Part shown: positions 35,651 through 42,134 of the stretch, piece by piece | Position numbering within the stretch: the stretch's first letter is position 1 | Layout: each line of letters starts with the position of its first letter | Origin: Bacillus sp. FJAT-26390 | GTDB lineage: Bacteria > Bacillota > Bacilli > Paenibacillales > Paenibacillaceae | NCBI RefSeq assembly: GCF_001682865.1 | Contig: NZ_MAQX01000011.1 | Location: 471,692-535,691 of the forward strand | Direction: 5' to 3' | DNA length: 64,000 nucleotides | The notes under the pieces: model-generated | Seen by the model: only the letters and a program-made list of their open reading frames with translations | Databases searched by the model: none | Told to the model about the DNA's origin: nothing | Translations under genes and position numbers: made by a program

Positions 35651-35780
35651 AAAAAAATAAGACAGCATATCGCTATGCCGTCCGGATTAGGTTGCTATGT
35701 TAGATTTGTAATTCACCAAGCTTGATTAGCTCGACAACCGCTTGTGAACGACCTTTTACGTTCAGCTTTTGCATGACATT
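35651..35780. repeat. 130-bp direct repeat, copy B; probable prophage left attachment junction
   Basis: The LuxR 3' end and terminator as in copy A. At 35781 the similarity stops abruptly and new sequence begins with a short inverted repeat (GTGTG/CACAC, 35785-35802), 27 bp before the end of the serine recombinase gene. This is the expected layout of a hybrid host/phage att site, with the matching right junction outside the window. Confidence 0.75.
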
Positions 35781-35782
35781 CA
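35700..35782 (-). pseudogene. LuxR-family gene 3' fragment at the prophage junction
   Basis: The frame ending TAA at 35700-35702 encodes NVMQKLNVKGRSQAVVELI and then KLGELQI. The gene is cut at the junction; its 5' part would lie beyond the far end of the prophage. The junction happens to supply an in-frame ATG, but the fragment is too short to function. Confidence 0.6.
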
Positions 35783-35806
35783 TCGTGTGTTTTCAAGCAC
35801 ACAAAA

Positions 35807-37399
35807 TTATAGTTGTCCTAAAACGCTATAAACATCCACCTCGCCCGCTCGATCCACTTCGATTTTTTCAATAAGCCGCAGCAGATTCATCCGGGTCTTA
35901 TCAACTTCATCATAAGATTCAATTTCAGATAGGTATTTTAGCGTCTCTTGCATGTCTGCCTTTAATTGGCCTCTATTCTTGTGCTCGTCCGCTGTCTTGC
36001 TTAATGATTTAATTTTCCGTTCAGAATCCGCGATCTCTTCTTCATATTGGCTTTTCTCATAGTCGTATTGATCTTGTGTGATTTCTCCAAGCATACTGGA
36101 TTTTCTTATCTCGAATAGGAATCTACGATTGTCCGCAATCGTTTTTTCTAGTCGTTTAATGTCCTTGTCAAAGTCCCTATTGGCATATTCGGACGTTTCA
36201 GACGCTTCATCAGTAAACCCTTCGAGATTGATTTTACGATTCAAGCGTTCAATAATCCCGGCTATTATTGTATCTCGCGTATCCTCGTACGGTATCCACG
36301 TATTATTAGAGCAACCCTTTTCCCCCTGCCTTCTGCGCTTGCTGCACATAAGGTATCTATAGCGCTTCGGTTCTTCTGTCTTACTCAGCTTCTTTTCGCT
36401 GCTCATTGTGACCATAGCTGTTCCGCACTCTTTACAGAAGATCATTTTCGAGAAGACATTGACAAAATCTTTGCGACCTCCCCGCTTTCCACCGCCGCGA
36501 ACACCTCGTATCTGTTGTGCCTTTTCGTACAACTCAGGACTAATAATAGCCTCATGCGTTTGAAAGTCAGTTTTCTCCCACAACGTATTATCACGCTGTA
36601 CAAGCTTTTTTCTTCTATTTTGCATGTCATTCAAGTCTTCATAAACTTTTTGAGTTTCCAGCTTACAAAACGTCAGGTACCCTGTGTAATTCTCATTTTG
36701 TAATATGCGTTGAACCGATGAAAGACCCCAAATTCCGCCTTTAGGACTCGGCAGCTCAAGTACATCATTTAGATAATTGGTTACTGCTTTCTCGCCCATG
36801 CTTTTGTTGGCGTACAAATCATATATTTCGCGAACGATCTTAGCTTCTTCCGGCACGATCTCTAACGATTTACGACCATCGATGGTAACTTTCCTATAAC
36901 CAAACGGGGCAATGCTGCCAGTGAAGTTCCCTTTCTTTGCTGATTGTCTAATACCGCGCTTTACAGAGGTGCTTGTCGTTTCTGATTGTTTTTGGTTAAC
37001 AGAGGATATGATGGTGAAAATCATTTCGTTATCTTCTTTAGCGGAGTCATACATGTCTTCGATAGATACAAGCCGGATGCCTAGTGCATTAACGAGAATC
37101 CGTTTAAGTGAAATAGCATCCAATGTATCCCTACTGAACCGGGATAATGAAGCAAAATATATCGTGTTAAACTCTCCTTGCTTCGCATCTTCAACCATTT
37201 GCTGAACGTCTTCCCGTTCAATTATGTTCGTTGCCGTTCCTCGATCCAGATAAACCTTGTGTATTGCAACGCCTTCTGTCGCAGCATTCTCGCGTATCAA
37301 CCCTTCTTGATGTTCAGGGCTGTCCTTCTGTGATTCTTTAAGAGTAGAGACGCGGACATAGGCCCGCGCCTCTTCTTTAGCATTTTTATTTTTCAGCAT
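35807..37399 (-). CDS. int: Large serine recombinase (prophage integrase)
   Basis: A site-specific recombinase of 530 residues. The N-terminal resolvase domain has the nucleophile Ser18 in AYVRVSTLKES and FASLSRFSRD. The recombinase domain (about 165-290) follows, with GNFTGSIAPFGYRK at its start. A zinc ribbon is next (FCKECGTAM...YLMCSKRR...GCSNN), then a coiled-coil (about 395-470). It catalyses attP x attB integration without a core homology requirement. It is unusual in lying at the end of the early operon, beyond the ArpU gene, with the att site at its 3' end. Confidence 0.92.
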   Translation of the reverse strand: MLKNKNAKEEARAYVRVSTLKESQKDSPEHQEGLIRENAATEGVAIHKVYLDRGTATNIIEREDVQQMVEDAKQGEFNTIYFASLSRFSRDTLDAISLKRILVNALGIRLVSIEDMYDSAKEDNEMIFTIISSVNQKQSETTSTSVKRGIRQSAKKGNFTGSIAPFGYRKVTIDGRKSLEIVPEEAKIVREIYDLYANKSMGEKAVTNYLNDVLELPSPKGGIWGLSSVQRILQNENYTGYLTFCKLETQKVYEDLNDMQNRRKKLVQRDNTLWEKTDFQTHEAIISPELYEKAQQIRGVRGGGKRGGRKDFVNVFSKMIFCKECGTAMVTMSSEKKLSKTEEPKRYRYLMCSKRRRQGEKGCSNNTWIPYEDTRDTIIAGIIERLNRKINLEGFTDEASETSEYANRDFDKDIKRLEKTIADNRRFLFEIRKSSMLGEITQDQYDYEKSQYEEEIADSERKIKSLSKTADEHKNRGQLKADMQETLKYLSEIESYDEVDKTRMNLLRLIEKIEVDRAGEVDVYSVLGQL

Positions 37400-37408
37400 A
37401 GGTACACG

Positions 37409-37600
37409 TCACTCCTTGGCATGGTTACGCAATAATTGTTTAACCCCTATTTTAATGCTTGCACCATGCTTTGCCAACACAGAATTTATGTTCGGCTCTA
37501 TAGCATTTATGATTACTTCTAAAACGTCGCCCTCAACAGGAATGAAGTTCACTTTGACAACAACTTTTTTCTTCTTCGGTTCTTTCTCCATAAGCATCAC
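37409..37600 (-). CDS. Small basic prophage protein upstream of integrase
   Basis: About 60-63 residues: a Lys-rich start (EKEPKKKKVVVKV) followed by a mixed region. It is not recognised; it could be an integration accessory factor because it directly precedes the integrase and its end (AAGGAGTGA) provides the integrase ribosome binding site. The start may be GTG 37600, ATG 37597 or ATG 37591. Confidence 0.55.
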   Translation of the reverse strand: MMLMEKEPKKKKVVVKVNFIPVEGDVLEVIINAIEPNINSVLAKHGASIKIGVKQLLRNHAKE

Positions 37601-37622
37601 CCGCTATTATGATATGACGAGA

Positions 37623-37639
37623 GGCAAGTCTAACTTGCC
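37623..37639. promoter_or_regulatory. Perfect inverted repeat before the integrase transcript
   Basis: GGCAAGT-CTA-ACTTGCC, 7-bp arms with 3-nt spacer, lies between the ArpU gene and the integrase pair. It lacks a T-run, so it may be an operator or an RNA processing hairpin. Confidence 0.35.
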
Positions 37640-37640
37640 C

Positions 37641-38093
37641 CTAATCATTGCTTGTTTTCTCAACCGCAATATCCAGAGTGAGAGCCAGCTTATAAAATGC
37701 CTTCCATCGTATCTTGGAATAAGTGCCCGCGCTTATCGGAGGATTGAAACGCTGCTGATAAACGACCCAATCATAAACGTAATCCTCTTTCATGTATCGT
37801 TCCTCGATTAGCAGCCGTTCCTTTGGATGCAGCCGTCTTACCGCCCGTTCCAACCGTTCGCAATAGGCCCACCGCGCTGCCGCCTTATCGACGTTATGAA
37901 TAGCTATGTTTGCCGTTTGGTCGCTCGTCGTATTAGTCGGCCCATGGAAACGCTCGTTATACCCGGCTGTTATGCTGGCCTCTCGCTCGTCTAGCGTGAT
38001 TGTATTGTATAGTCGATATTCCTCTAAAGCCTGCTCGACTGCTGCCTGCGTCATTTCCCGATCTAACTCAGGAATCTTAAAGCTCAGTTGCAA
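37641..38093 (-). CDS. ArpU-family phage late transcription regulator
   Basis: A protein of 150 residues with the ArpU/RinA-like arrangement: an N-terminal helical part and a C-terminal sigma-like HTH (RRLHPKERLLIEERYMKED, then ISAGTYSKIRWKAFYKLAL). Such proteins end phage early operons and switch on packaging and structural genes. The start is TTG at 38093 with AAAGGGGTGA upstream. Confidence 0.8.
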   Translation of the reverse strand: MQLSFKIPELDREMTQAAVEQALEEYRLYNTITLDEREASITAGYNERFHGPTNTTSDQTANIAIHNVDKAAARWAYCERLERAVRRLHPKERLLIEERYMKEDYVYDWVVYQQRFNPPISAGTYSKIRWKAFYKLALTLDIAVEKTSND

Positions 38094-38146
38094 GGTGCTT
38101 CACCCCTTTAATGGGTGCGCCCCAGCCGGAGCCGGAGCGCTTATGT

Positions 38147-38242
38147 TTATTTGAATAAAGATATGATGCCGTACCATACCAATGCATTATATAGCAGCAA
38201 CGCCGACCAAACGCCGATGAATTGCCAGTTATAGCGACTCAT
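38147..38242 (-). CDS. 31-residue single-membrane-segment peptide
   Basis: The ATG at 38240-38242 overlaps the upstream gene's TAA (TAATG). The 31 codons read MSRYNWQFIGVWSALLL then YNALVWYGIISLFK, one predicted membrane helix. A GC-rich hairpin (38117-38140) follows. The coupling and clean hydrophobic profile favour a real gene; function unknown. Confidence 0.45.
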   Translation of the reverse strand: MSRYNWQFIGVWSALLLYNALVWYGIISLFK

Positions 38243-38646
38243 TATTCAAGTTCTTCAAACTCGGCTTCGGCTTGATCCGGGTCGCGTTCTTCTTCCTCTT
38301 CATCATCCATGCCGCCTTGTCTGAACTCGTCCATGCTCATTTGAGCAGCGGCGATCGTCAATACTACCGACGATCCAGCTTTCTTATAGAACTCAAACGT
38401 CTGCGCTGCGGAGCTGTCGCCCTTTACTTCAAAGTCGATGATCGTTTTCTTTGCATCCTTGGACGATTTGTTGAATGCTGCCTTAAGTTCTACGTCAAGA
38501 CCTTCGATGCTCAAGATAACAACCTCGCGAGTCATGGCGTTCAGCTCCGGGCGCTTCTCGTCATCACCAGTGACAAAGAACTGAACAAGTTCCTTTTTCG
38601 AATCCTTCGTTTGCTTGTTGAATTGAGCTTTGATTTGAATTTTCAT
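38242..38646 (-). CDS. Hypothetical prophage protein with acidic tail
   Basis: A protein of 134 residues. Two similar halves start MKIQIKAQFNKQTKDSKKEL and VELKAAFNKSSKDAKKT, suggesting an internal duplication. The C-terminal about 20 residues are Asp/Glu-rich (DDEEEEERDPDQAEAEFEEL), a DNA-mimic-like tail. No family recognised. It sits in the early operon between ArpU and the 152-aa gene. Confidence 0.6.
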   Translation of the reverse strand: MKIQIKAQFNKQTKDSKKELVQFFVTGDDEKRPELNAMTREVVILSIEGLDVELKAAFNKSSKDAKKTIIDFEVKGDSSAAQTFEFYKKAGSSVVLTIAAAQMSMDEFRQGGMDDEEEEERDPDQAEAEFEELE

Positions 38647-38684
38647 ATGGTCATATCCCCTTAAAATTAGTTTTTAATAAATTT

Positions 38685-39143
38685 TTAACGTCTCGGTTTT
38701 TCCCAACCATTGAGAATTGCTTCATACTCCCAATAGCCGTGGATAACCCCATCATAGTTATTGTTCATATCCTCCACTCGACTTTTAATGGCGCAAGCAC
38801 CATTAAACACGTAGCAGCTCTTTAAGGAATCAACATCTTTATATGTGACGGAAACTAATTTCTCGCCCAACAGTTCTGCGGCTTTACTGTACCCGCCATT
38901 CCACCATTGACCGTGGCACTCAATGACGTCGCCATTATCAAGCTTGATGTCGAATCTCCTCCCGCCGAATGCTTGAAAACCTGGTGATGGACGATCGTAT
39001 ACATAGCAGTTAACAAAGGTGCATGTGCTATCCAATCCGATAATAATATTTCCTTCGCGGTAGTAAGTGAACTCAACGGGATTATCCAGTACATAGGCAA
39101 CCCCATCGTTAAATTTAACAATTGCTTTAACAGCGTTCTCCAT
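38685..39143 (-). CDS. Hypothetical prophage protein (152 aa)
   Basis: A beta-rich soluble protein of 152 residues with several Cys and Trp residues (GQWWNGGYSKAAELLG) and no recognised motif. GGGAGGGTGATAAGGT precedes the ATG. The stretch before the ribosome binding site is one of three related leader repeats in this region. Confidence 0.6.
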   Translation of the reverse strand: MENAVKAIVKFNDGVAYVLDNPVEFTYYREGNIIIGLDSTCTFVNCYVYDRPSPGFQAFGGRRFDIKLDNGDVIECHGQWWNGGYSKAAELLGEKLVSVTYKDVDSLKSCYVFNGACAIKSRVEDMNNNYDGVIHGYWEYEAILNGWEKPRR

Positions 39144-39153
39144 ACCTTATCAC

Positions 39154-39176
39154 CCTCCCATGTATTTACGGATTCA
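39154..39176 (-). repeat. Leader repeat copy 1 (TGAATCCGTAAATACATGGG)
   Basis: Related 21-23 bp sequences, minus-strand consensus TGAATACGGAAATACATGAG, precede the start codons of the genes at 39143, 40644 and 41861. This copy has three differences from the consensus. Confidence 0.6.
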
Positions 39177-39236
39177 GACCTGTTCGTCTGTGAAAGCACG
39201 TGATATACTACCAATAAATACCTGTAGGCGGTGTTC

Positions 39237-39416
39237 ATGATGTCCGATTATAAAAAGATTGAAACCTATAGAAATATTCCAATTTTACAGTATGAATCAG
39301 AAGATGGTTACCGAGCTGATCTTGGCACTAAACGTACAAAGCTGGTTCCCACTATCCAAGATGCTAGGAATTTAATCGATTTCTACCACTCTCCTCCATA
39401 TAAATGGGACGAGTGA
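39237..39416 (+). CDS. Small hypothetical protein on the opposite strand
   Basis: About 59 residues (MMSDYKKIETYRNIPILQYE; later TKLVPTIQDARNLIDFYHSP). It is soluble and not recognised. It is one of very few rightward genes inside the early region, so it has its own promoter and may be a lysogeny-expressed accessory gene. Start ATG at 39237 or 39240. Confidence 0.5.
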   Translation: MMSDYKKIETYRNIPILQYESEDGYRADLGTKRTKLVPTIQDARNLIDFYHSPPYKWDE

Positions 39417-39420
39417 AGTC

Positions 39421-39444
39421 CCTCAATATTCAGTGAATGTTCAT
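39421..39444. repeat. 24-bp direct repeat, left border of methyltransferase cassette
   Basis: CCTCAATATTCAGTGAATGT followed by TCAT, matching 40826-40849 with one mismatch. The pair brackets the methyltransferase and zinc-ribbon genes; each copy overlaps a gene's stop codon. Confidence 0.7.
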
Positions 39445-40644
39445 CGCTTCTATTTTCATAATTGCTTCAAATATTGGATAAACTTGCGCCGGCACCACTG
39501 CGTTTCCGAGGGCCTTTAATCTGCCTACCCGATGTTTAACGCCTGTCTTTACTCGCGGCGGCTCCCAATCGCACTGTTGTTGTCCTCGTCCGGCGGGCCA
39601 TCTAAATCCGTCCATCCTGGCGGAAATCCCATCAAGCGCTCCACCCATTCGGGATTGAGCTGCCCGGATTGCTCGGATACGCACATCGACAGTTCGATTT
39701 GTTTCCCCTTTTCGATTCTCCTTTGAATCGCAGGACTTGATAAGTTCCCCCTGTCTCGATTGTCTGAGGCATTGGGAGTCGGCCACATCCGAACAGCCCC
39801 CGGTAGTCCATTTCTCGGATCGTCCGAAATGTTCCCGCGCTTCTCCGCGTCGTTCGCTCTCGGCGTTGGCCAAAGTTTGACTGCATCGTTCAGGTTCGGT
39901 GTCCAGCCCTGCTCCAGTTTCCGTAATGATCTCGGACCATTCGGTTTGTCGCCCGATCGATAATCTCTCGCTTGGGGCGTTGGCCACATTTCTGCTTTCC
40001 ATTCCGATATGTCCGTCCTCAAACTCCGACTCTGCCCCCCACCGTGGCTCCCTACCGCATCCGCAGCATTCGGTGTGCTCCACATTTTGACTTGCGAATG
40101 CAGGTCCGGCGTTCTCCTCTCTCGCTCTGATTGACAATCCCCTCGAATCGATGCTTTCGGCGTAGCCCACAATGAATACTCGGTCTCGTCTATGTGGGGC
40201 GCCGACGGCAGCAGCCGGAATAATGAACGGTTTTGCGGTGTAACCAAGGTCTTCCAAGTCAGAAAGCACATCGTCGAGTCCCAAAGAGACGTGCCCAGCA
40301 ACATTTTCTCCAACAAACCAACGGGGTCTGATGGTTTCAATAAGTCTGCGTACTTCCGGCCAGAGGTGGCGGTCATCATCTTTGCCTTTTCTGTTCCCGG
40401 CATGACTAAAAGGCTGGCAAGGGTATCCTCCGTGAATAAGGTCAATTGTCCCGATTCCATCTGCTTCTAACCTCTCTTTCGTAAGCTCACATACATCATC
40501 GTAAATAGGAATGTCCGGCCAGTGCTTCCGAAGCACCTTTTGTGGGTATGGCTCCCTCTCACAAAATGCTACGGTTTCAATACCAGCCCAATGAGCTGCT
40601 ATATCTAAGCCAGCAATACCTGTAAATAAGCTAAGTGCCTTCAT
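39430..40644 (-). CDS. C5-cytosine DNA methyltransferase
   Basis: A protein of 404 residues with motif I LFTGIAGLDIAAHWAG, motif IV GGYPCQPFSHAG (catalytic Cys76), motif VI ENV, motif VIII RRDRVFIVG and motif X RLKALGNAVVPAQV. The region between VIII and X, the target-recognition part, is rich in repeated VANA/LANA/VADS boxes, as in other prophage enzymes. It methylates cytosine in a short sequence, probably for protection against host restriction; no cognate endonuclease is nearby. AGGTGATTT sets the start. A second long frame is embedded in it. Confidence 0.92.
   Translation of the reverse strand: MKALSLFTGIAGLDIAAHWAGIETVAFCEREPYPQKVLRKHWPDIPIYDDVCELTKERLEADGIGTIDLIHGGYPCQPFSHAGNRKGKDDDRHLWPEVRRLIETIRPRWFVGENVAGHVSLGLDDVLSDLEDLGYTAKPFIIPAAAVGAPHRRDRVFIVGYAESIDSRGLSIRAREENAGPAFASQNVEHTECCGCGREPRWGAESEFEDGHIGMESRNVANAPSERLSIGRQTEWSEIITETGAGLDTEPERCSQTLANAESERRGEAREHFGRSEKWTTGGCSDVADSQCLRQSRQGELIKSCDSKENRKGETNRTVDVRIRAIRAAQSRMGGALDGISARMDGFRWPAGRGQQQCDWEPPRVKTGVKHRVGRLKALGNAVVPAQVYPIFEAIMKIEAMNIH
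39549..40460 (-). CDS. Embedded WPTP-type phage protein in +1 frame of the methyltransferase
   Basis: A 303-codon frame lies entirely inside the methyltransferase gene, read from the second base of its codons. It has five boxes LWATP, MWSTP, MWPTP, LWPTP, MWPTP and ends with LNPEWVERLMGFPPGWTDL. From memory, both features recur in unnamed phage proteins. The N-terminal part (LLEKMLLGTSLWDSTMCFLT) also looks like that family. The ATG at 40460 has GAGAGG ten bases upstream. Each box is the same DNA as a VANA-type box of the methyltransferase. Whether it is translated is not shown by sequence. Confidence 0.45.
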   Translation of the reverse strand: MESGQLTLFTEDTLASLLVMPGTEKAKMMTATSGRKYADLLKPSDPVGLLEKMLLGTSLWDSTMCFLTWKTLVTPQNRSLFRLLPSAPHIDETEYSLWATPKASIRGDCQSERERRTPDLHSQVKMWSTPNAADAVGSHGGGQSRSLRTDISEWKAEMWPTPQARDYRSGDKPNGPRSLRKLEQGWTPNLNDAVKLWPTPRANDAEKRGNISDDPRNGLPGAVRMWPTPNASDNRDRGNLSSPAIQRRIEKGKQIELSMCVSEQSGQLNPEWVERLMGFPPGWTDLDGPPDEDNNSAIGSRRE

Positions 40645-40650
40645 AAATCA

Positions 40651-40671
40651 CCTCATGTTCTTCCGTATTCA
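40651..40671 (-). repeat. Leader repeat copy 2, before the methyltransferase
   Basis: Minus strand TGAATACGGAAGAACATGAG, followed by the methyltransferase ribosome binding site. Confidence 0.6.
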
Positions 40672-40679
40672 AACGGTGT

Positions 40680-40808
40680 TCAGTCTTCCTCAGATTCTAC
40701 TAACACCTTTGCAGCTTCCCACTCTGCTCCGCAGTTACGGCATACAAGATCGTCTCCCGATTTCGCGGGACCAAATGGGCTATCGCAAAATTTACATTCA
40801 TAGTGCAT
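40680..40808 (-). CDS. 42-residue zinc-ribbon protein
   Basis: The frame from the ATG at 40808 encodes MHYECKFCDSPFGPAKSG and then DDLVCRNCGAEWEAAKVLV, ending with Glu/Asp. Two CxxC pairs (Cys5, Cys8, Cys23, Cys26) form a classic zinc ribbon. GGGGGT is seven bases upstream. It may be a nucleic-acid or protein adaptor; it lies inside the repeat-bordered cassette with the methyltransferase. Confidence 0.65.
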   Translation of the reverse strand: MHYECKFCDSPFGPAKSGDDLVCRNCGAEWEAAKVLVESEED

Positions 40809-40825
40809 TCCAGTACCCCCAAGTT

Positions 40826-40849
40826 CCTCAATATTCAGCGAATGTTCAT
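40826..40849. repeat. 24-bp direct repeat, right border of methyltransferase cassette
   Basis: CCTCAATATTCAGCGAATGT followed by TCAT; partner of 39421-39444 (23 of 24 identical). Confidence 0.7.
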
Positions 40850-41022
40850 AGATAAACGATCTGATCGTAACCCTGGTTAACTGCCCACATTCTCACCATT
40901 TCTATGTCGTTACCTTCGCGCTCATAAAACTCTTTGATGTCTTCTCCGCTTTCCTCGTCAATGACTACCCAGAAGCGTTCTCCATCCCGCAATTCCAGTT
41001 CATCAATAGAGCATCTACTCAT
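40846..41022 (-). CDS. Small hypothetical prophage protein (58 aa)
   Basis: Begins MSRCSIDELELRDGERFWVV and ends GYDQIVYL. Soluble and acidic; no family recognised. The ATG at 41022 has AGGTGG nine bases upstream, which is better than the longer frame to 41067. It lies 20 bp downstream of the PP-loop gene. Confidence 0.5.
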   Translation of the reverse strand: MSRCSIDELELRDGERFWVVIDEESGEDIKEFYEREGNDIEMVRMWAVNQGYDQIVYL

Positions 41023-41042
41023 GCATATTGACCACCTATCCA

Positions 41043-41861
41043 TCACAGTGCACAATGACCGCTGCATTCATTAATAAAATCGTCGTCGAATAAGTCCATC
41101 TGATTTTCGTTCAAGTCCACCTCTTCGAGTGGACGGCATGACTTGTGAAGGTAAACCTTACCTCGCATCTGTCTTAATCCATACTCATGCAGTGCTTTTT
41201 CGAGATCCACAGCCTCCTGCCACTCCTCTGGGCTATGGCGCTTGATTTCAAGCCAAGCACGATCGTTATGAAAGGGGCACCCGATGCATGCTGACTTTGG
41301 AGGAATCGGATAACCGTTCCTTTCTAGCCAATTCATGCAATCCAATCGATTCATCCTTTTTTCAATAAGCGGATACCAGAGCACTTCCCACTTATTTCTG
41401 CTTGTCTTCATCCGTTCGACTTCGTCTGTGGATATGCCGAGCCATTTAACGACCGATTGCGGCTTCATACGCTGTCTCGGCCTCAAGCCCAAATGCGATC
41501 GCACCGCCTTATAAATAGCATCAATCTTGTACTCGTCTGAGCAACCTCTTGGTATAATTCCTTTCGACCCATCCGCTTGTTGCACATAGTAGGGCATGTT
41601 TGCTGTCCTTGTTTTCCATTGTGCCGCTCGTAAAGTATCGGTCCGAATGTTTCCGTTCGAGGCTGTAATGATCTCAACCCCGAATTGTGACACTGTCTTT
41701 TTTAGCCATTGTACGTGGTTGTACACCTTCTTCGGCTCCCAACCTGTATCTGCAAATATAACAAGATCGGGCTTTGTTTCGAATTCGCCATGACAGGCCA
41801 TCAACAGCATTGTGGTTGACTGTACGCCAGCTCCTAAGCTAAGGACGTTTAACTGTTCCAT
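41043..41861 (-). CDS. PP-loop enzyme of the PAPS reductase/DndC superfamily
   Basis: A protein of 272 residues. The ATP-binding PP-loop is at the start (NVLSLGAGVQSTTMLLM, SxGxxST type). VIFADTGWEPKKVY follows, a conserved Cys in IPRGCSDEYKI, and later CIGCPFHND. Phage members are common, but their substrate is mostly unknown; relatives adenylate sulfate, nucleic acid or tRNA bases. With a methyltransferase nearby, a DNA or RNA modification role is plausible but unproven. The gene follows leader repeat copy 3. Confidence 0.78.
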   Translation of the reverse strand: MEQLNVLSLGAGVQSTTMLLMACHGEFETKPDLVIFADTGWEPKKVYNHVQWLKKTVSQFGVEIITASNGNIRTDTLRAAQWKTRTANMPYYVQQADGSKGIIPRGCSDEYKIDAIYKAVRSHLGLRPRQRMKPQSVVKWLGISTDEVERMKTSRNKWEVLWYPLIEKRMNRLDCMNWLERNGYPIPPKSACIGCPFHNDRAWLEIKRHSPEEWQEAVDLEKALHEYGLRQMRGKVYLHKSCRPLEEVDLNENQMDLFDDDFINECSGHCAL

Positions 41862-41867
41862 TTATTC

Positions 41868-41890
41868 CTCCTCATGTATTTCCGTATTCA
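41868..41890 (-). repeat. Leader repeat copy 3, before the PP-loop gene
   Basis: Minus strand TGAATACGGAAATACATGAG, then the GAGGAGG ribosome binding site. It starts at the stop codon of the upstream LexA-like gene. Confidence 0.6.
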
Positions 41891-42106
41891 TTCAGATACT
41901 TGATCCTCAACAAGCCGCAATGTCCGAGCGTCGCCGTAATCCCAATCAAGAATCCCTTTTTCTTTCAACCTTACTAAATGCCCATGCGTTGTAGATTTCG
42001 ACTGCAACCCCACAGCATCAGTTATTTGTTGCACTGTTGGCGGATGTTGGTTGCTGCTTATGAAGGAAGTTATGAAGTCCAATATTTGATCTTGTCTTTT
42101 AATCAC
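41888..42106 (-). CDS. LexA-type DNA-binding domain protein without peptidase
   Basis: 72 residues starting at GTG 42106 with GGGAGGTGGAC before it. It matches the LexA winged helix (QDQILDFITSFISSNQHPPT, VQQITDAVGLQSKSTTHGHL, VRLKEKGILDWD) but has no self-cleavage domain. It may compete with host LexA or regulate phage genes. A longer frame to 42184 overlaps the sigma-factor gene and is less likely. Confidence 0.7.
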   Translation of the reverse strand: MIKRQDQILDFITSFISSNQHPPTVQQITDAVGLQSKSTTHGHLVRLKEKGILDWDYGDARTLRLVEDQVSE

Positions 42107-42134
42107 GTCCACCTCCCTTTTCCCTATTGGCCTC

